Below, piece by piece: positions 1 through 7,229 of a DNA stretch of 10,679 bases. Below the pieces are notes generated by a model that was not told where the DNA came from, ran no database searches, and was given only the letters and a program-made list of their open reading frames with translations. The stretch is from Spirochaetota bacterium (lineage in GTDB: Bacteria > Spirochaetota > Spirochaetia > Treponematales > Treponemataceae): NCBI GenBank assembly GCA_029571425.1, contig JAKPSR010000063.1, positions 1-10,679 of the forward strand. Direction: 5' to 3'. A program made the translations under genes and the position numbers. Numbering within the stretch: position 1 is the first letter of the stretch; every line of letters begins with the position of its first letter.

Positions 1-3000
1 CTGGGCTTACCCCCGTTCGCTCGAGAAGGGCGTCGAACGCGTCGCGGTCGGGAGATTTTCGCTCGGCGGGTTTGGGCGCGCCTTTGGCCGCGGGCCCGCT
101 CGCTGCGTTGGGGGCTGCGGCGCCCGCCAGCGCCTCGCGGAGCTCGGTCGCGGCGAAGACGCGGCGCGGCGCTGGGGGGTATGACGCGATGGGCGCGGCG
201 GCGTAACGGGCGGCGAGGGCGTCTCGGCTCGGTAGGGCGACGCGCGGGATCGCTCGCTTCGGGGCGGTCGGCGCGACCTCCTCGACCGCGATGCCGGCGA
301 CGGGACCGTTCGCGAAGGCAGGAAGCAAGAGATCGAGGAAGCTGGCGGGCTTTACCCGTTGGCGCCTGTCGGCCGCGGCCTCGGCTCGCTTGTCCCGCCA
401 CGCGGCGACGCGCGAGTAAAGGTCGTCCCCGTCGGCGGGCAGCGGCGAGCGCCCGACGACGGCGAGTCGTACCTCGGCGCGCGTCATCCCGACGTAAAGG
501 AGGCGGCGGAGCTCCGCGACGCCCTGCTCGGCCTCCGCGGCGAGGTCGCGGCGGTAGAAGTAGTTCGCCTGCGCGTCCGATCCCCCGTCGGAGACGTCGG
601 GCGATGGGTCGGCGTTGACCGAGATCCCGCTTCGCTCCGAGTAGGCGACCGGGGTTCGCTCTCCCGCTCTCCTTCCCGATCCCCCTGCCCCGACGAGGAA
701 GACGACGGGGAACTCGAGCCCCTTGCTCTTGTGGACGCTCATCAGCCGCACGCCCTCGACGCTCCCGACCGGCACGTCGATGCCGTCGACCCGCTCGTCC
801 TTGGCGATCAGGCTCGCGACGCGATCGAGGAAGACGGCTAAGGGAAGTCCTTTGAGATCGTCACGCCGCGCGAGCTCGTAGAAGTAATCGAAGAACTCCG
901 CGTACCGATGGAGACTCGGGTCCTCGAGAAGGACGTATCGGTAGCCCTCGGCGTACCATAGGCGGGTTATCAGCTCGGCGGCGGGAAGGCGATCCGCATC
1001 GGCCCGGACGGAACGATAGAGGTCGCGCGCGCGCGACCACGCGTCGCGGTCTTCGGTCGAGAGCGCGGAACCGAGTTCCTCCGCGAACGGCTCGATGGGC
1101 TTGCGCGCCTCCCGTCCCGCGCGGCGCGAGAGCATGGCGCGCGCGAACGCGGCGTCGCCGACCGGCGCGAGCGGCGAACGGAGGAGGGCGGCGTACGCCG
1201 CGTCGTCGTGCGGGTAGACGGCGAGGCGAAGCAGGGCGTAGAGATCGTTGATCGGCGCTTCGTTGAAGAGGCCGCGGAGGGTCTCGGACTTAACGGGAAT
1301 CGAGGCCTCGCGGAGGTACCGCTCGTAGAGATGCTGGTGCGTCCCGGCGCGAAAGAGGATGGCGACGTCGGAGTAGCGGCAGGCTCGGGCGCGCTTGCCC
1401 TCCTTGTCGGACTCGTCGCGAACGAGGTAGCCCGAGTCGACGAGCTCGTGGACTCGGCGCGCTACCTCGCCCGCCTCGGCCTCGGCGGCGGTTAGGTCCT
1501 CGTCGTCTCCCGGCTCGCTGACGAGGACGATCTCGAATGATGGGGAAAGCGCGGCCGAGTCGCGGCTCGTCTCGATCGGCGCGAAGCTCGCCTCGTGGAG
1601 GGGAATTTCGCTGTCGGGCCAGTCCCCGGGCTTCGTGAAGACCGACGGAAGGACGGCGTTGAACGCGTCGACGAGGGCCCGCTCGGTTCGGTAGTTGACG
1701 CCGAGCGAGTGCCCGGCGTCGCCGCCTGCGAGGTCGGAGGCGAGGCGGCGGAAGCAGGAGACGTCGGCCCCCCGGAACCGGTAGATCGACTGCTTCTCGT
1801 CTCCGACGAAGAAGAGCCGGTCGCCGAGGATGTCTTCGGGCCCGGGGACGGAAAGCTCGTTTCGGTCGTTCCGCTCGGCGACGAGGAACAGAAGGTCGCG
1901 CTGAAGCTGGTTGTCGTCCTGGAACTCGTCGATCATGATCGAGTCGATCGAACTTTTGTACGAGCGGCGAAGGCCGGGGTCGGAGACGAGGGCGTCGACC
2001 GCCATCCGCGAGACATCGGCGAAGGTAAGGGTCCCGGATTCCCGGATCGCGTCGAGATAGCGGCCTTGAAATTCGGCGAGGAGCGAGAATACCTCGGCGA
2101 TGTGCTCTTCGTTCATCGCGAAGTTAGCCAAAGACAGGAGATCGGGATAAAGATCTTCCTTGAGCCGGGCGCGGAGTTCCTTTGCCTCGTCGGCGAGGAT
2201 CGGGTCCTTTTTCGGTAGGATCATCTTGACCGTGCATAGTTCCTTCGCGAGCCTGAGAAACGCGGCGATGGCAGATCGATCGGCAAGCGAGGGAACGCCG
2301 ATCGCTTTGTCGGCGATGTCGCGGAACGCTTCGCCCGCTTTCCCTCCCATCTCTCGGCCAATCGCGCCGAGCCGGGCGGCGGCGCGATCCGCCTCGGCCG
2401 CGAGCGCCGGGAACCGCTCGGCGACCTCGGCCCGCTGGGCGCGGAGGAAGGCGTCGAAGTCGAGGGGCGCGGAGACGCGCGCGTGCTCGGTCATCGTCCG
2501 GGCGAAAAGGCGCTCGACTAATTCCGCTTGGGTGTATGAGCGGAGGAGCCGCGCGATGGCCGGGTGCGACCGGCGCTCGAGGAAGAACGGCAGCGCGAGG
2601 GCGTCCGCGAGCGACTCTGCCCCCTCCTGGTCTATCGCGAAGTCGGGCGCGACCCCGTACTGCCTCGAGGCGTTGCGCGCGATCGCGTGGCAAAAGGAGT
2701 CGATCGTCCCGATGCGCGCGGACGAAAAATCGGCGACGGCTCGGTCCGCGCTCGGGTGCCCCGCCTCGCGCAGCATCTTGAATATCCTGCCGCGCATCTC
2801 GGTCGCGGCCTTCTCCGTGAAGGTCAACGCAAGAATGCGGTCGACGGGGATGCCACGCTCGACGACGAGGTAGGCGAAGCGAGCGGCGAGGACGCGGGTT
2901 TTCCCCGAGCCGGCGCCCGCGGCGACGACGGCGTTTCGGTCCGCGCGCGCCGCGCGACGCTGCGCGGGACTCAGCTCGGCCATTATACGCTCGTAACTCA

Positions 3001-3001
3001 T
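1..3001 (-). CDS. addA: AddA/RecB-type UvrD-family helicase-nuclease subunit (C-terminus cut by window edge)
   Basis: ATP-dependent superfamily 1 DNA helicase, most likely the AddA subunit of an AddAB-type complex that unwinds and resects double-strand DNA ends for RecA-dependent repair in the cytoplasm. The frame is open for 1000 codons from the ATG at 3001 to the left edge. All helicase motifs are visible: Walker A GAGSGKT (residues 29-35), motif Ia LTFTEKAATEMR (59-70), GTIDSF (98-103), DEAD-box-like IDEFQD (357-362), VGDEKQSIYRFRGAD (399-413), NYRTE (436-440), VHKSKGLEFP (756-765) and LLYVGMTRAE (834-843). After the helicase core comes a linker rich in Ala and Pro (about 940-985). The window ends just where AddA proteins enter the C-terminal RecB-like nuclease, so the nuclease residues are not visible. 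The start overlaps the upstream addB-like stop as ATGA, with GAGG five bases ahead; another ATG at codon 7 is less likely. A lone UvrD-like or RecB protein is the alternative, but the partner gene favours AddA. Confidence 0.9.
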   Translation of the reverse strand, partial: MSYERIMAELSPAQRRAARADRNAVVAAGAGSGKTRVLAARFAYLVVERGIPVDRILALTFTEKAATEMRGRIFKMLREAGHPSADRAVADFSSARIGTIDSFCHAIARNASRQYGVAPDFAIDQEGAESLADALALPFFLERRSHPAIARLLRSYTQAELVERLFARTMTEHARVSAPLDFDAFLRAQRAEVAERFPALAAEADRAAARLGAIGREMGGKAGEAFRDIADKAIGVPSLADRSAIAAFLRLAKELCTVKMILPKKDPILADEAKELRARLKEDLYPDLLSLANFAMNEEHIAEVFSLLAEFQGRYLDAIRESGTLTFADVSRMAVDALVSDPGLRRSYKSSIDSIMIDEFQDDNQLQRDLLFLVAERNDRNELSVPGPEDILGDRLFFVGDEKQSIYRFRGADVSCFRRLASDLAGGDAGHSLGVNYRTERALVDAFNAVLPSVFTKPGDWPDSEIPLHEASFAPIETSRDSAALSPSFEIVLVSEPGDDEDLTAAEAEAGEVARRVHELVDSGYLVRDESDKEGKRARACRYSDVAILFRAGTHQHLYERYLREASIPVKSETLRGLFNEAPINDLYALLRLAVYPHDDAAYAALLRSPLAPVGDAAFARAMLSRRAGREARKPIEPFAEELGSALSTEDRDAWSRARDLYRSVRADADRLPAAELITRLWYAEGYRYVLLEDPSLHRYAEFFDYFYELARRDDLKGLPLAVFLDRVASLIAKDERVDGIDVPVGSVEGVRLMSVHKSKGLEFPVVFLVGAGGSGRRAGERTPVAYSERSGISVNADPSPDVSDGGSDAQANYFYRRDLAAEAEQGVAELRRLLYVGMTRAEVRLAVVGRSPLPADGDDLYSRVAAWRDKRAEAAADRRQRVKPASFLDLLLPAFANGPVAGIAVEEVAPTAPKRAIPRVALPSRDALAARYAAAPIASYPPAPRRVFAATELREALAGAAAPNAASGPAAKGAPKPAERKSPDRDAFDALLERTGVSP
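2998..3001 (-). other. ATGA start-stop overlap, addB-like to addA
   Basis: The addB-like gene ends CGATGA and the addA ATG lies within it. GTGAGG inside the last addB codons, five bases before the ATG, can serve as a ribosome binding site. Overlap fits stoichiometric production of the two subunits of one complex. Confidence 0.85.
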
Positions 3002-5832
3002 CGGGGCCTCACCGCGTACGCCCGCCGGCAGATGCGCTTAAAGTCGCATTGAAAGCACTCGGACCAGTCAAGGTCGCGAGGCCTCGTGAAGTCGAGCTCG
3101 GCGAGTGCGGTCGCGAAGCGCCCGGCGGCCTCGCGGAGACCGGCGAGGCCGGGCTCGAACCCCGCGCGGTCGACGCTCTTCATGCGCGTCGAGAACGGCG
3201 TCGCGTCCGGCTCGATGAGCACCGGTCGGAACGCGCCCGCCTTCACGTCGGCGAACAGCGCGCCCGCGACGCGCTTGCCTGCGAGGGGGCTCGCCGGGGA
3301 GTTCTCCGCGAGGTAAACGTACATCGGCATTTGGAAATCGCGCGCGACCGAGCCGGGCTCGGGGACGCAGTCCGTCAGTTTCGGCACGCGCCCGCTCTTG
3401 TAGTCGACGATGACGGCGTTCCCGTTGGCGTCTGACGAGATCCGGTCGACGATCCCGTAATAGCGAACATTGCCCTCGTCGGCGGAAAGCCGGCCCTCGA
3501 CGAGCACGGGGGCGAAAAGGGGGAAGCGCTCGGCGTCCTCCCGGATGACGCGGCTCGCGCCTTCCGCGACCTTCCCCGCGAGGGCGCCGATGATCGGTTT
3601 CGCGAGAGGTCCGCGGAACTCGGCGTGCTCGGCCGTCGCGCCGGCGGCGTACTCGGCCGCCCACGCGCAGTACTCGTCCGCGCGCGCGGGGTCGAAGGCC
3701 TTGTCCTCGGCGGCGACGCGCTCGTACACGCGACGCAGCACCTCGTGGTAAAGGAGACCGAGGTTCCGCTCGTTCAACAGCTCGGCGTCGGCGTCCGCGA
3801 CCTCGAGGCGGAGACTGGCGCGGAGGAACCAGCGCGCGGGGCAGACGGCGTAGTCCTTGAGGTCCGATTGGCTCGTGCGCGCGAGTCCGTCCTCAATCCG
3901 GTCGCGCGCGACCGCGTCGCGGAGCTCGGCGATAAGGTCGGGGCCGGTCGCGCCCGGGGCGAACGGCGCGTCGAGGAAGACGAATGGCGCGCTTTCCGTC
4001 GCGCCGTCCCGGCGGGCGAAGGAGGCGAACCCGTCACGCTGCGACGGATAGAGGCGGTCCGGGAAAGGCGCGGTGCCTTCGCCTGATCCAGCGAGAAAGG
4101 CGAGTTCCGCGCCGAGGGGATCGGCGAGGGGAAGGGCGGCGGGTGCGGTTTCGGCAAAGTGCCCATGCATGCTCCGCCAGCCCGTGAACGCGTGGTCGGC
4201 GAACGAGAATACCGCGCCAGGCGAGGCTAGGCCCGGGGTCGCGCGCGCGGCGCCAATGAGCGGGCAGGATTGGTACGCGCGGAAGAAGGCCGCGGATGCG
4301 TCGACGTCCGACGCGTCGAGCTCGGCTCGCTTGTCTGGTCGGAGGAACGAAAGCCGGCGGTAGGACACCGTCGCCTTCTCCTGGCTCGCGTCGAGGATAA
4401 AGTGATAGGGGAACGGGGTGCCGGCGGCGACGCGGAACGGGAAGACGCTAACCCCGCCGCGCGCGCGCTGGCGGACGTAGGTGCGGTCGTCGAGTACGGA
4501 GACGAAGAAGGAGAGCGGGCTTTCGGGCACGTACGCCGGGTAACGAGACTCGAGGGCGACGAGGGCGGTAAGTTCCTCGACGGCGCGCGCGAGGGCGGCG
4601 TCCTCGTCGCTCGAGAGGGCGGCCGGGTCCAGGTAACGGTTCCTGAAGGCGAAGTAACGCTCGCGGACCGCCTTGAAGGAATCGGCGCCGACGAGCTTGC
4701 GCACCGCGTCGGCGACGCCGGCGAAATGGGAGCCGAGTTCCCGCGGGTCGGTCCCGCTCCACGAACGCGGCCAATCGCCTTCTCGCGCCGCGAGCGCGAA
4801 TGCTTCGCGCCAGATGTCCACGCGCTCGCCGCCCTCGGTCCACGAGGCGACGCAGTGGTAGGCGATGCCGAAGCGGACGATCTCCTCGTTCAGTGCCCGG
4901 TCTCGCCAGGGTATCGATCGGTCGAGCAGAAGGGCCTTAACCGAGCCGAAGGCGAAATCCGCCGACGCGCAATCGAGGGCGAGCCGGAACAGCCTGGCCG
5001 CGGGAAGCGAGCCGAGGCTCGCGCCCGAGCGGAACTCGGCCGGTATCCCGCGGAGCGAAAACTCGCGCATAAGGTAGGGGCCCGCGCCCTCGAGGTCCGG
5101 GACGGTGACGGCGATCGACTCGGGGCTTATGCCTGAGCGGAGCAGGGCCTCGACGCGAAGGGCGCAGGAAGAGATCTCGGCGCGCGCGTCGGGGAAGCGC
5201 TCGGCCCACGGGGTCGGAACCTCGGGGACCGGGATCGCGCGAACGAAAGGCGTCTCGGCGAGAAGGTCGGCGTATTCTTCCCAATCCTCGATCGCCTCGG
5301 GGAAGAACACGAGGTACTTCTTTCCCGCGTCCCTGAAGGGCGGACGTTGCCACGCGGGCTCGAAGAGGGCGTTGTCGTCGAGAAAGTGGCCATAGTCCGC
5401 GGCGAGAAAGGCGAGGTCGGCGTCCTCGTCGTCGTCCCTCGCGGGGCGACGGCCCCGTCGGGACTCCCAGAGCGCGAGCGAGGGGAGTATCCTGGCGACC
5501 CAGGGCGCGAAGCGCGATCCTGAGGCGGCGTGGTCTTCAGGTATTAGCGAGCGGAGTAGCGGCCTCTCGGCGGCCGCGTTTCGGCGCGCCACGTCGAGTG
5601 CGTAGAGTCGGCGCACGACGGCGGAGACGGGAGCCTTTCCCCCAACGGACGACTGGATCGCCTCTTCCTTAAATCGGTCCCAGGCGATGAATCGCTCGCG
5701 GGGCAGGGTTCCCGCGCCGAGGATGCCAAGGGCCGCCTCGAGCCAGAGGGACGCCGCGATGTCTGACGGGAAGACGAAGACGACTGAGGGATCGGTCCCT
5801 TCCTTGCGGATCGCGTCCTCGACGGGGTTCAT
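2998..5832 (-). CDS. addB: AddB-like protein with C-terminal iron-sulfur PD-(D/E)XK nuclease
   Basis: A 944-residue protein, probably the AddB partner of the downstream helicase. What is seen: the C-terminal nuclease has a first cysteine C664 (VCPARWF), H696 in LYHEVL, D796 in GIVDR, the catalytic VDYKSG (809-814, D810 and K812), Q834 in DFQMPMYVY, and a closing cysteine group C926, C929, C935. The C...CxxCx5C pattern is the iron-sulfur staple of AddB-family nucleases. The middle contains a UvrD domain-2-like stretch, SIAVTVPDLEGAG with REFSLRGIPAEF (about 239-268). The N-terminus (VVFVFPSDIAAS, 17-28) shows no Walker A P-loop, so ATP hydrolysis by this subunit is unlikely. It is shorter than Bacillus AddB (about 1160 residues). 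The start at 5832 is chosen because it overlaps the upstream stop by ATGA and because the in-frame extension further upstream runs antisense-free through another gene's frame without family character. No strong ribosome site precedes it, so translation probably depends on reinitiation. A stand-alone RecB-family nuclease is the alternative. Confidence 0.8.
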   Translation of the reverse strand: MNPVEDAIRKEGTDPSVVFVFPSDIAASLWLEAALGILGAGTLPRERFIAWDRFKEEAIQSSVGGKAPVSAVVRRLYALDVARRNAAAERPLLRSLIPEDHAASGSRFAPWVARILPSLALWESRRGRRPARDDDEDADLAFLAADYGHFLDDNALFEPAWQRPPFRDAGKKYLVFFPEAIEDWEEYADLLAETPFVRAIPVPEVPTPWAERFPDARAEISSCALRVEALLRSGISPESIAVTVPDLEGAGPYLMREFSLRGIPAEFRSGASLGSLPAARLFRLALDCASADFAFGSVKALLLDRSIPWRDRALNEEIVRFGIAYHCVASWTEGGERVDIWREAFALAAREGDWPRSWSGTDPRELGSHFAGVADAVRKLVGADSFKAVRERYFAFRNRYLDPAALSSDEDAALARAVEELTALVALESRYPAYVPESPLSFFVSVLDDRTYVRQRARGGVSVFPFRVAAGTPFPYHFILDASQEKATVSYRRLSFLRPDKRAELDASDVDASAAFFRAYQSCPLIGAARATPGLASPGAVFSFADHAFTGWRSMHGHFAETAPAALPLADPLGAELAFLAGSGEGTAPFPDRLYPSQRDGFASFARRDGATESAPFVFLDAPFAPGATGPDLIAELRDAVARDRIEDGLARTSQSDLKDYAVCPARWFLRASLRLEVADADAELLNERNLGLLYHEVLRRVYERVAAEDKAFDPARADEYCAWAAEYAAGATAEHAEFRGPLAKPIIGALAGKVAEGASRVIREDAERFPLFAPVLVEGRLSADEGNVRYYGIVDRISSDANGNAVIVDYKSGRVPKLTDCVPEPGSVARDFQMPMYVYLAENSPASPLAGKRVAGALFADVKAGAFRPVLIEPDATPFSTRMKSVDRAGFEPGLAGLREAAGRFATALAELDFTRPRDLDWSECFQCDFKRICRRAYAVRPR
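5829..5832 (-). other. ATGA start-stop overlap, regulator to addB-like gene
   Basis: On the minus strand the regulator ends CCATGA and the addB-like gene begins with the ATG inside it. Only a weak purine stretch (AAGGCAAAG, about 8 or more bases upstream) precedes this ATG. This arrangement is a classic sign of translational coupling by reinitiation, so output of the nuclease subunit probably depends on translation of the signalling protein. The overlap is seen directly; the coupling is inferred. Confidence 0.85.
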
Positions 5833-7157
5833 GGCCGCTTTGCCTTGAGGGCGTCGAACTCCTTCTTCAGCTGGTTGTACTCGTTGCGGAGCTCGACCGT
5901 CTGCGTGGACTGCCGGGCCAGGCGCTGGGCGAGGAGCCGCGAGAGGAAAATCCCGTAGTGGGGATGCTCGCGGATCAGGGTGATGAATTCCATCTTCGGT
6001 ATCTTGACGAGGGTACCCAGGCCGATCGATATGATCGTCGCGGAGCGGCGGTCGTTCAGCAGGAAGGACATTTCCCCGATGAACATGTCGTTCGGGGTAA
6101 GGACGGACACCAGTTTCTTTTGCACGTAGACCGCGTACTTGCCGGAGCGGATGTAGAAGAGGTCGTTTGAGGTGTCGCCTTCCTTGCACACGACCTGCTT
6201 GTCCTGGAAGGTCAGTATCTGCTGCTCCTGCATGATCACCGGGATCGAGTTCGCCGCGTCCTTTTGGTTCGGTATCTCGAACGACGCCTCGTTCCCCTTC
6301 GCGTTGTAGGAGACGGCGGAGACGAAGGACTCGGCGAGCTTGATCCCCATTCCGTGAAGGCCGGCCTCGAGCTCGGCCTCGAGCCGCTTTCGCCAATCGA
6401 AGCCGTCGCCGTCGTCGCGGACCGAGATGCGCGTGCGGAGGTTCGAGATGTCGTAGGAGATGTAGACCTTCTTTCCCTCGGCCTCGGGGAGCTTGCTCTT
6501 GATCTCGATGAGGTCGAGCATGTTTTTTCCCTCTGAAAGCCAGGCGGTCTTTTCGTCGTACCCGATCTTGCAGTTTCCGTGCTCGACGGCGTTGAGCAGC
6601 AGTTCCATCAGAGCGCCCTGGAGCGCGGAGCGGCCCTCGTCGTTCAGCCGGTTGGTATTATATAGATAGCTCGTGATTAGGTTGCAGTAAAAGAGGATGT
6701 CGGTCGGGTCGTTGTCGCTGACGAACGAGCCAGTCTCGTTCGTGTTCATCTGCTGCTGCATACCCCGGTTGAAGAGGAATTGCTTGTTCTGCGTCAGGAT
6801 GCGCAGGAGCCGGTCGGTGTTTTCCTCGAAGCTTTCCCTGGTCAGGATAAGAAGAATGTTCGGGTCCCGTTTGCGCCCAAGGTTGGTCTTCTGCTTGTGG
6901 TCTCGGCAGACGGCGATGATCCCGCCGAAGAGAAGCCATGGGTCCGCGTGGATGACTTCCATCAGGTCGTCGGCCCCCACGGCCTCGTCCCCGAAGTCTA
7001 TGATCTTTATCTCGGGAAGCTCGTAGTTAAAGTAGGCGACGATCTCCTCGCGGGCCCCGAGAACGACAGGCTCGAATTCGCCGGACGACTTCTCGCAGGC
7101 CGCCTTGAACGCGGTGAGCGTCGACGGCGTCTTGCTCACGATGGGGATCTTCTTCAT
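5829..7157 (-). CDS. Receiver-like / HATPase / cyclic-nucleotide-binding signalling protein
   Basis: A 442-residue soluble regulator with no signal peptide or membrane segment. Residues 1-135 look like a CheY-type alpha/beta fold (strands near IPIVS, IKIIDFGD, GIIAVCRD and ILLILT), but the usual N-terminal acidic pair is absent, so it is probably a pseudo-receiver. Residues about 150-297 form a GHKL/HATPase domain: N box ELLLNAVEHGN (185-195), G1 DDGDGF (248-253), G2 GLHGMGIKLAESF (266-278). There is no histidine-phosphoacceptor (H-box) helix, which makes it closer to SpoIIAB/RsbW anti-sigma kinases than to sensor histidine kinases. Residues about 308-408 are a CAP-type cyclic-nucleotide-binding domain, with phosphate-binding cassette IGEMSFLLNDRRSAT (360-374) retaining Glu362 and Arg371. 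The tail (418-440) is a short charged coiled coil. Upstream, GGAG sits five bases from the ATG. The stop overlaps the addB-like start by ATGA. Its composition is richer in Lys, Asn and Ile than its neighbours. Domain assignments are confident; the ligand, the partner and the phosphorylation target are unknown. Confidence 0.88.
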   Translation of the reverse strand: MKKIPIVSKTPSTLTAFKAACEKSSGEFEPVVLGAREEIVAYFNYELPEIKIIDFGDEAVGADDLMEVIHADPWLLFGGIIAVCRDHKQKTNLGRKRDPNILLILTRESFEENTDRLLRILTQNKQFLFNRGMQQQMNTNETGSFVSDNDPTDILFYCNLITSYLYNTNRLNDEGRSALQGALMELLLNAVEHGNCKIGYDEKTAWLSEGKNMLDLIEIKSKLPEAEGKKVYISYDISNLRTRISVRDDGDGFDWRKRLEAELEAGLHGMGIKLAESFVSAVSYNAKGNEASFEIPNQKDAANSIPVIMQEQQILTFQDKQVVCKEGDTSNDLFYIRSGKYAVYVQKKLVSVLTPNDMFIGEMSFLLNDRRSATIISIGLGTLVKIPKMEFITLIREHPHYGIFLSRLLAQRLARQSTQTVELRNEYNQLKKEFDALKAKRP

Positions 7158-7162
7158 GGGAA

Positions 7163-7166
7163 CTCC
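7163..7166 (-). promoter_or_regulatory. Ribosome binding site of the signalling gene
   Basis: GGAG on the minus strand, five bases before the ATG at 7157. It fixes the start of the first gene in the minus-strand run and is the only well-placed site for independent ribosome entry upstream of the regulator-addBA set. Confidence 0.7.
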
Positions 7167-7212
7167 GTCACAAGTTGGTCTTTTTATTCTAGCATATTTT
7201 CCTCGAACGCAC

Positions 7213-7218
7213 TATACT
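7213..7218 (+). promoter_or_regulatory. Candidate -10 box for glgX
   Basis: TATACT matches the sigma-70 -10 consensus in five of six positions. A start about seven bases downstream would be near 7225, only about five bases before the glgX ATG at 7230, giving a near-leaderless message. This fits the absence of a Shine-Dalgarno sequence. The -35 region is unrecognisable, so the call is tentative. Confidence 0.4.
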
Positions 7219-7229
7219 TTTCTCGCCGT

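Larger units (their letters stand above)
7158..7229. promoter_or_regulatory. Divergent AT-rich control region between regulator-addBA and glgX-glgP
   Basis: This 72-base gap is far richer in A and T than the rest of the window, including a run TTTTTATTCTAGCATATTTT at 7181-7200. It must hold promoters for both directions unless transcription enters from further away. On the minus strand TAGAAT (7191-7186) is a plausible -10 box, placing the start about 20 bases ahead of the regulator ATG. On the plus strand TATACT (7213-7218) is the best -10 box. I see no convincing -35 match at the standard spacing for either, nor a clear dyad operator. Confidence 0.5.

Noticed and set aside
1595..2873. Plus-strand open frames (1595-2218 and 2160-2873) opposite addA
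   Set aside because: Their residues mirror the helicase codons on the other strand; no family features or ribosome sites.
5833..6396. In-frame upstream extension of the addB-like frame to 6396, giving a 1132-residue reading frame
   Set aside because: The extra part lies wholly inside the signalling gene in another frame of the same strand, is a low-complexity mix of Arg, Gly and Pro, and the 5832 ATG gives a clean ATGA overlap.
6780..7229. Upstream extension of the glgX frame to 6780
   Set aside because: It is antisense to the N-terminal part of the signalling gene and has no CBM48 similarity; family similarity begins at the ATG at 7230.
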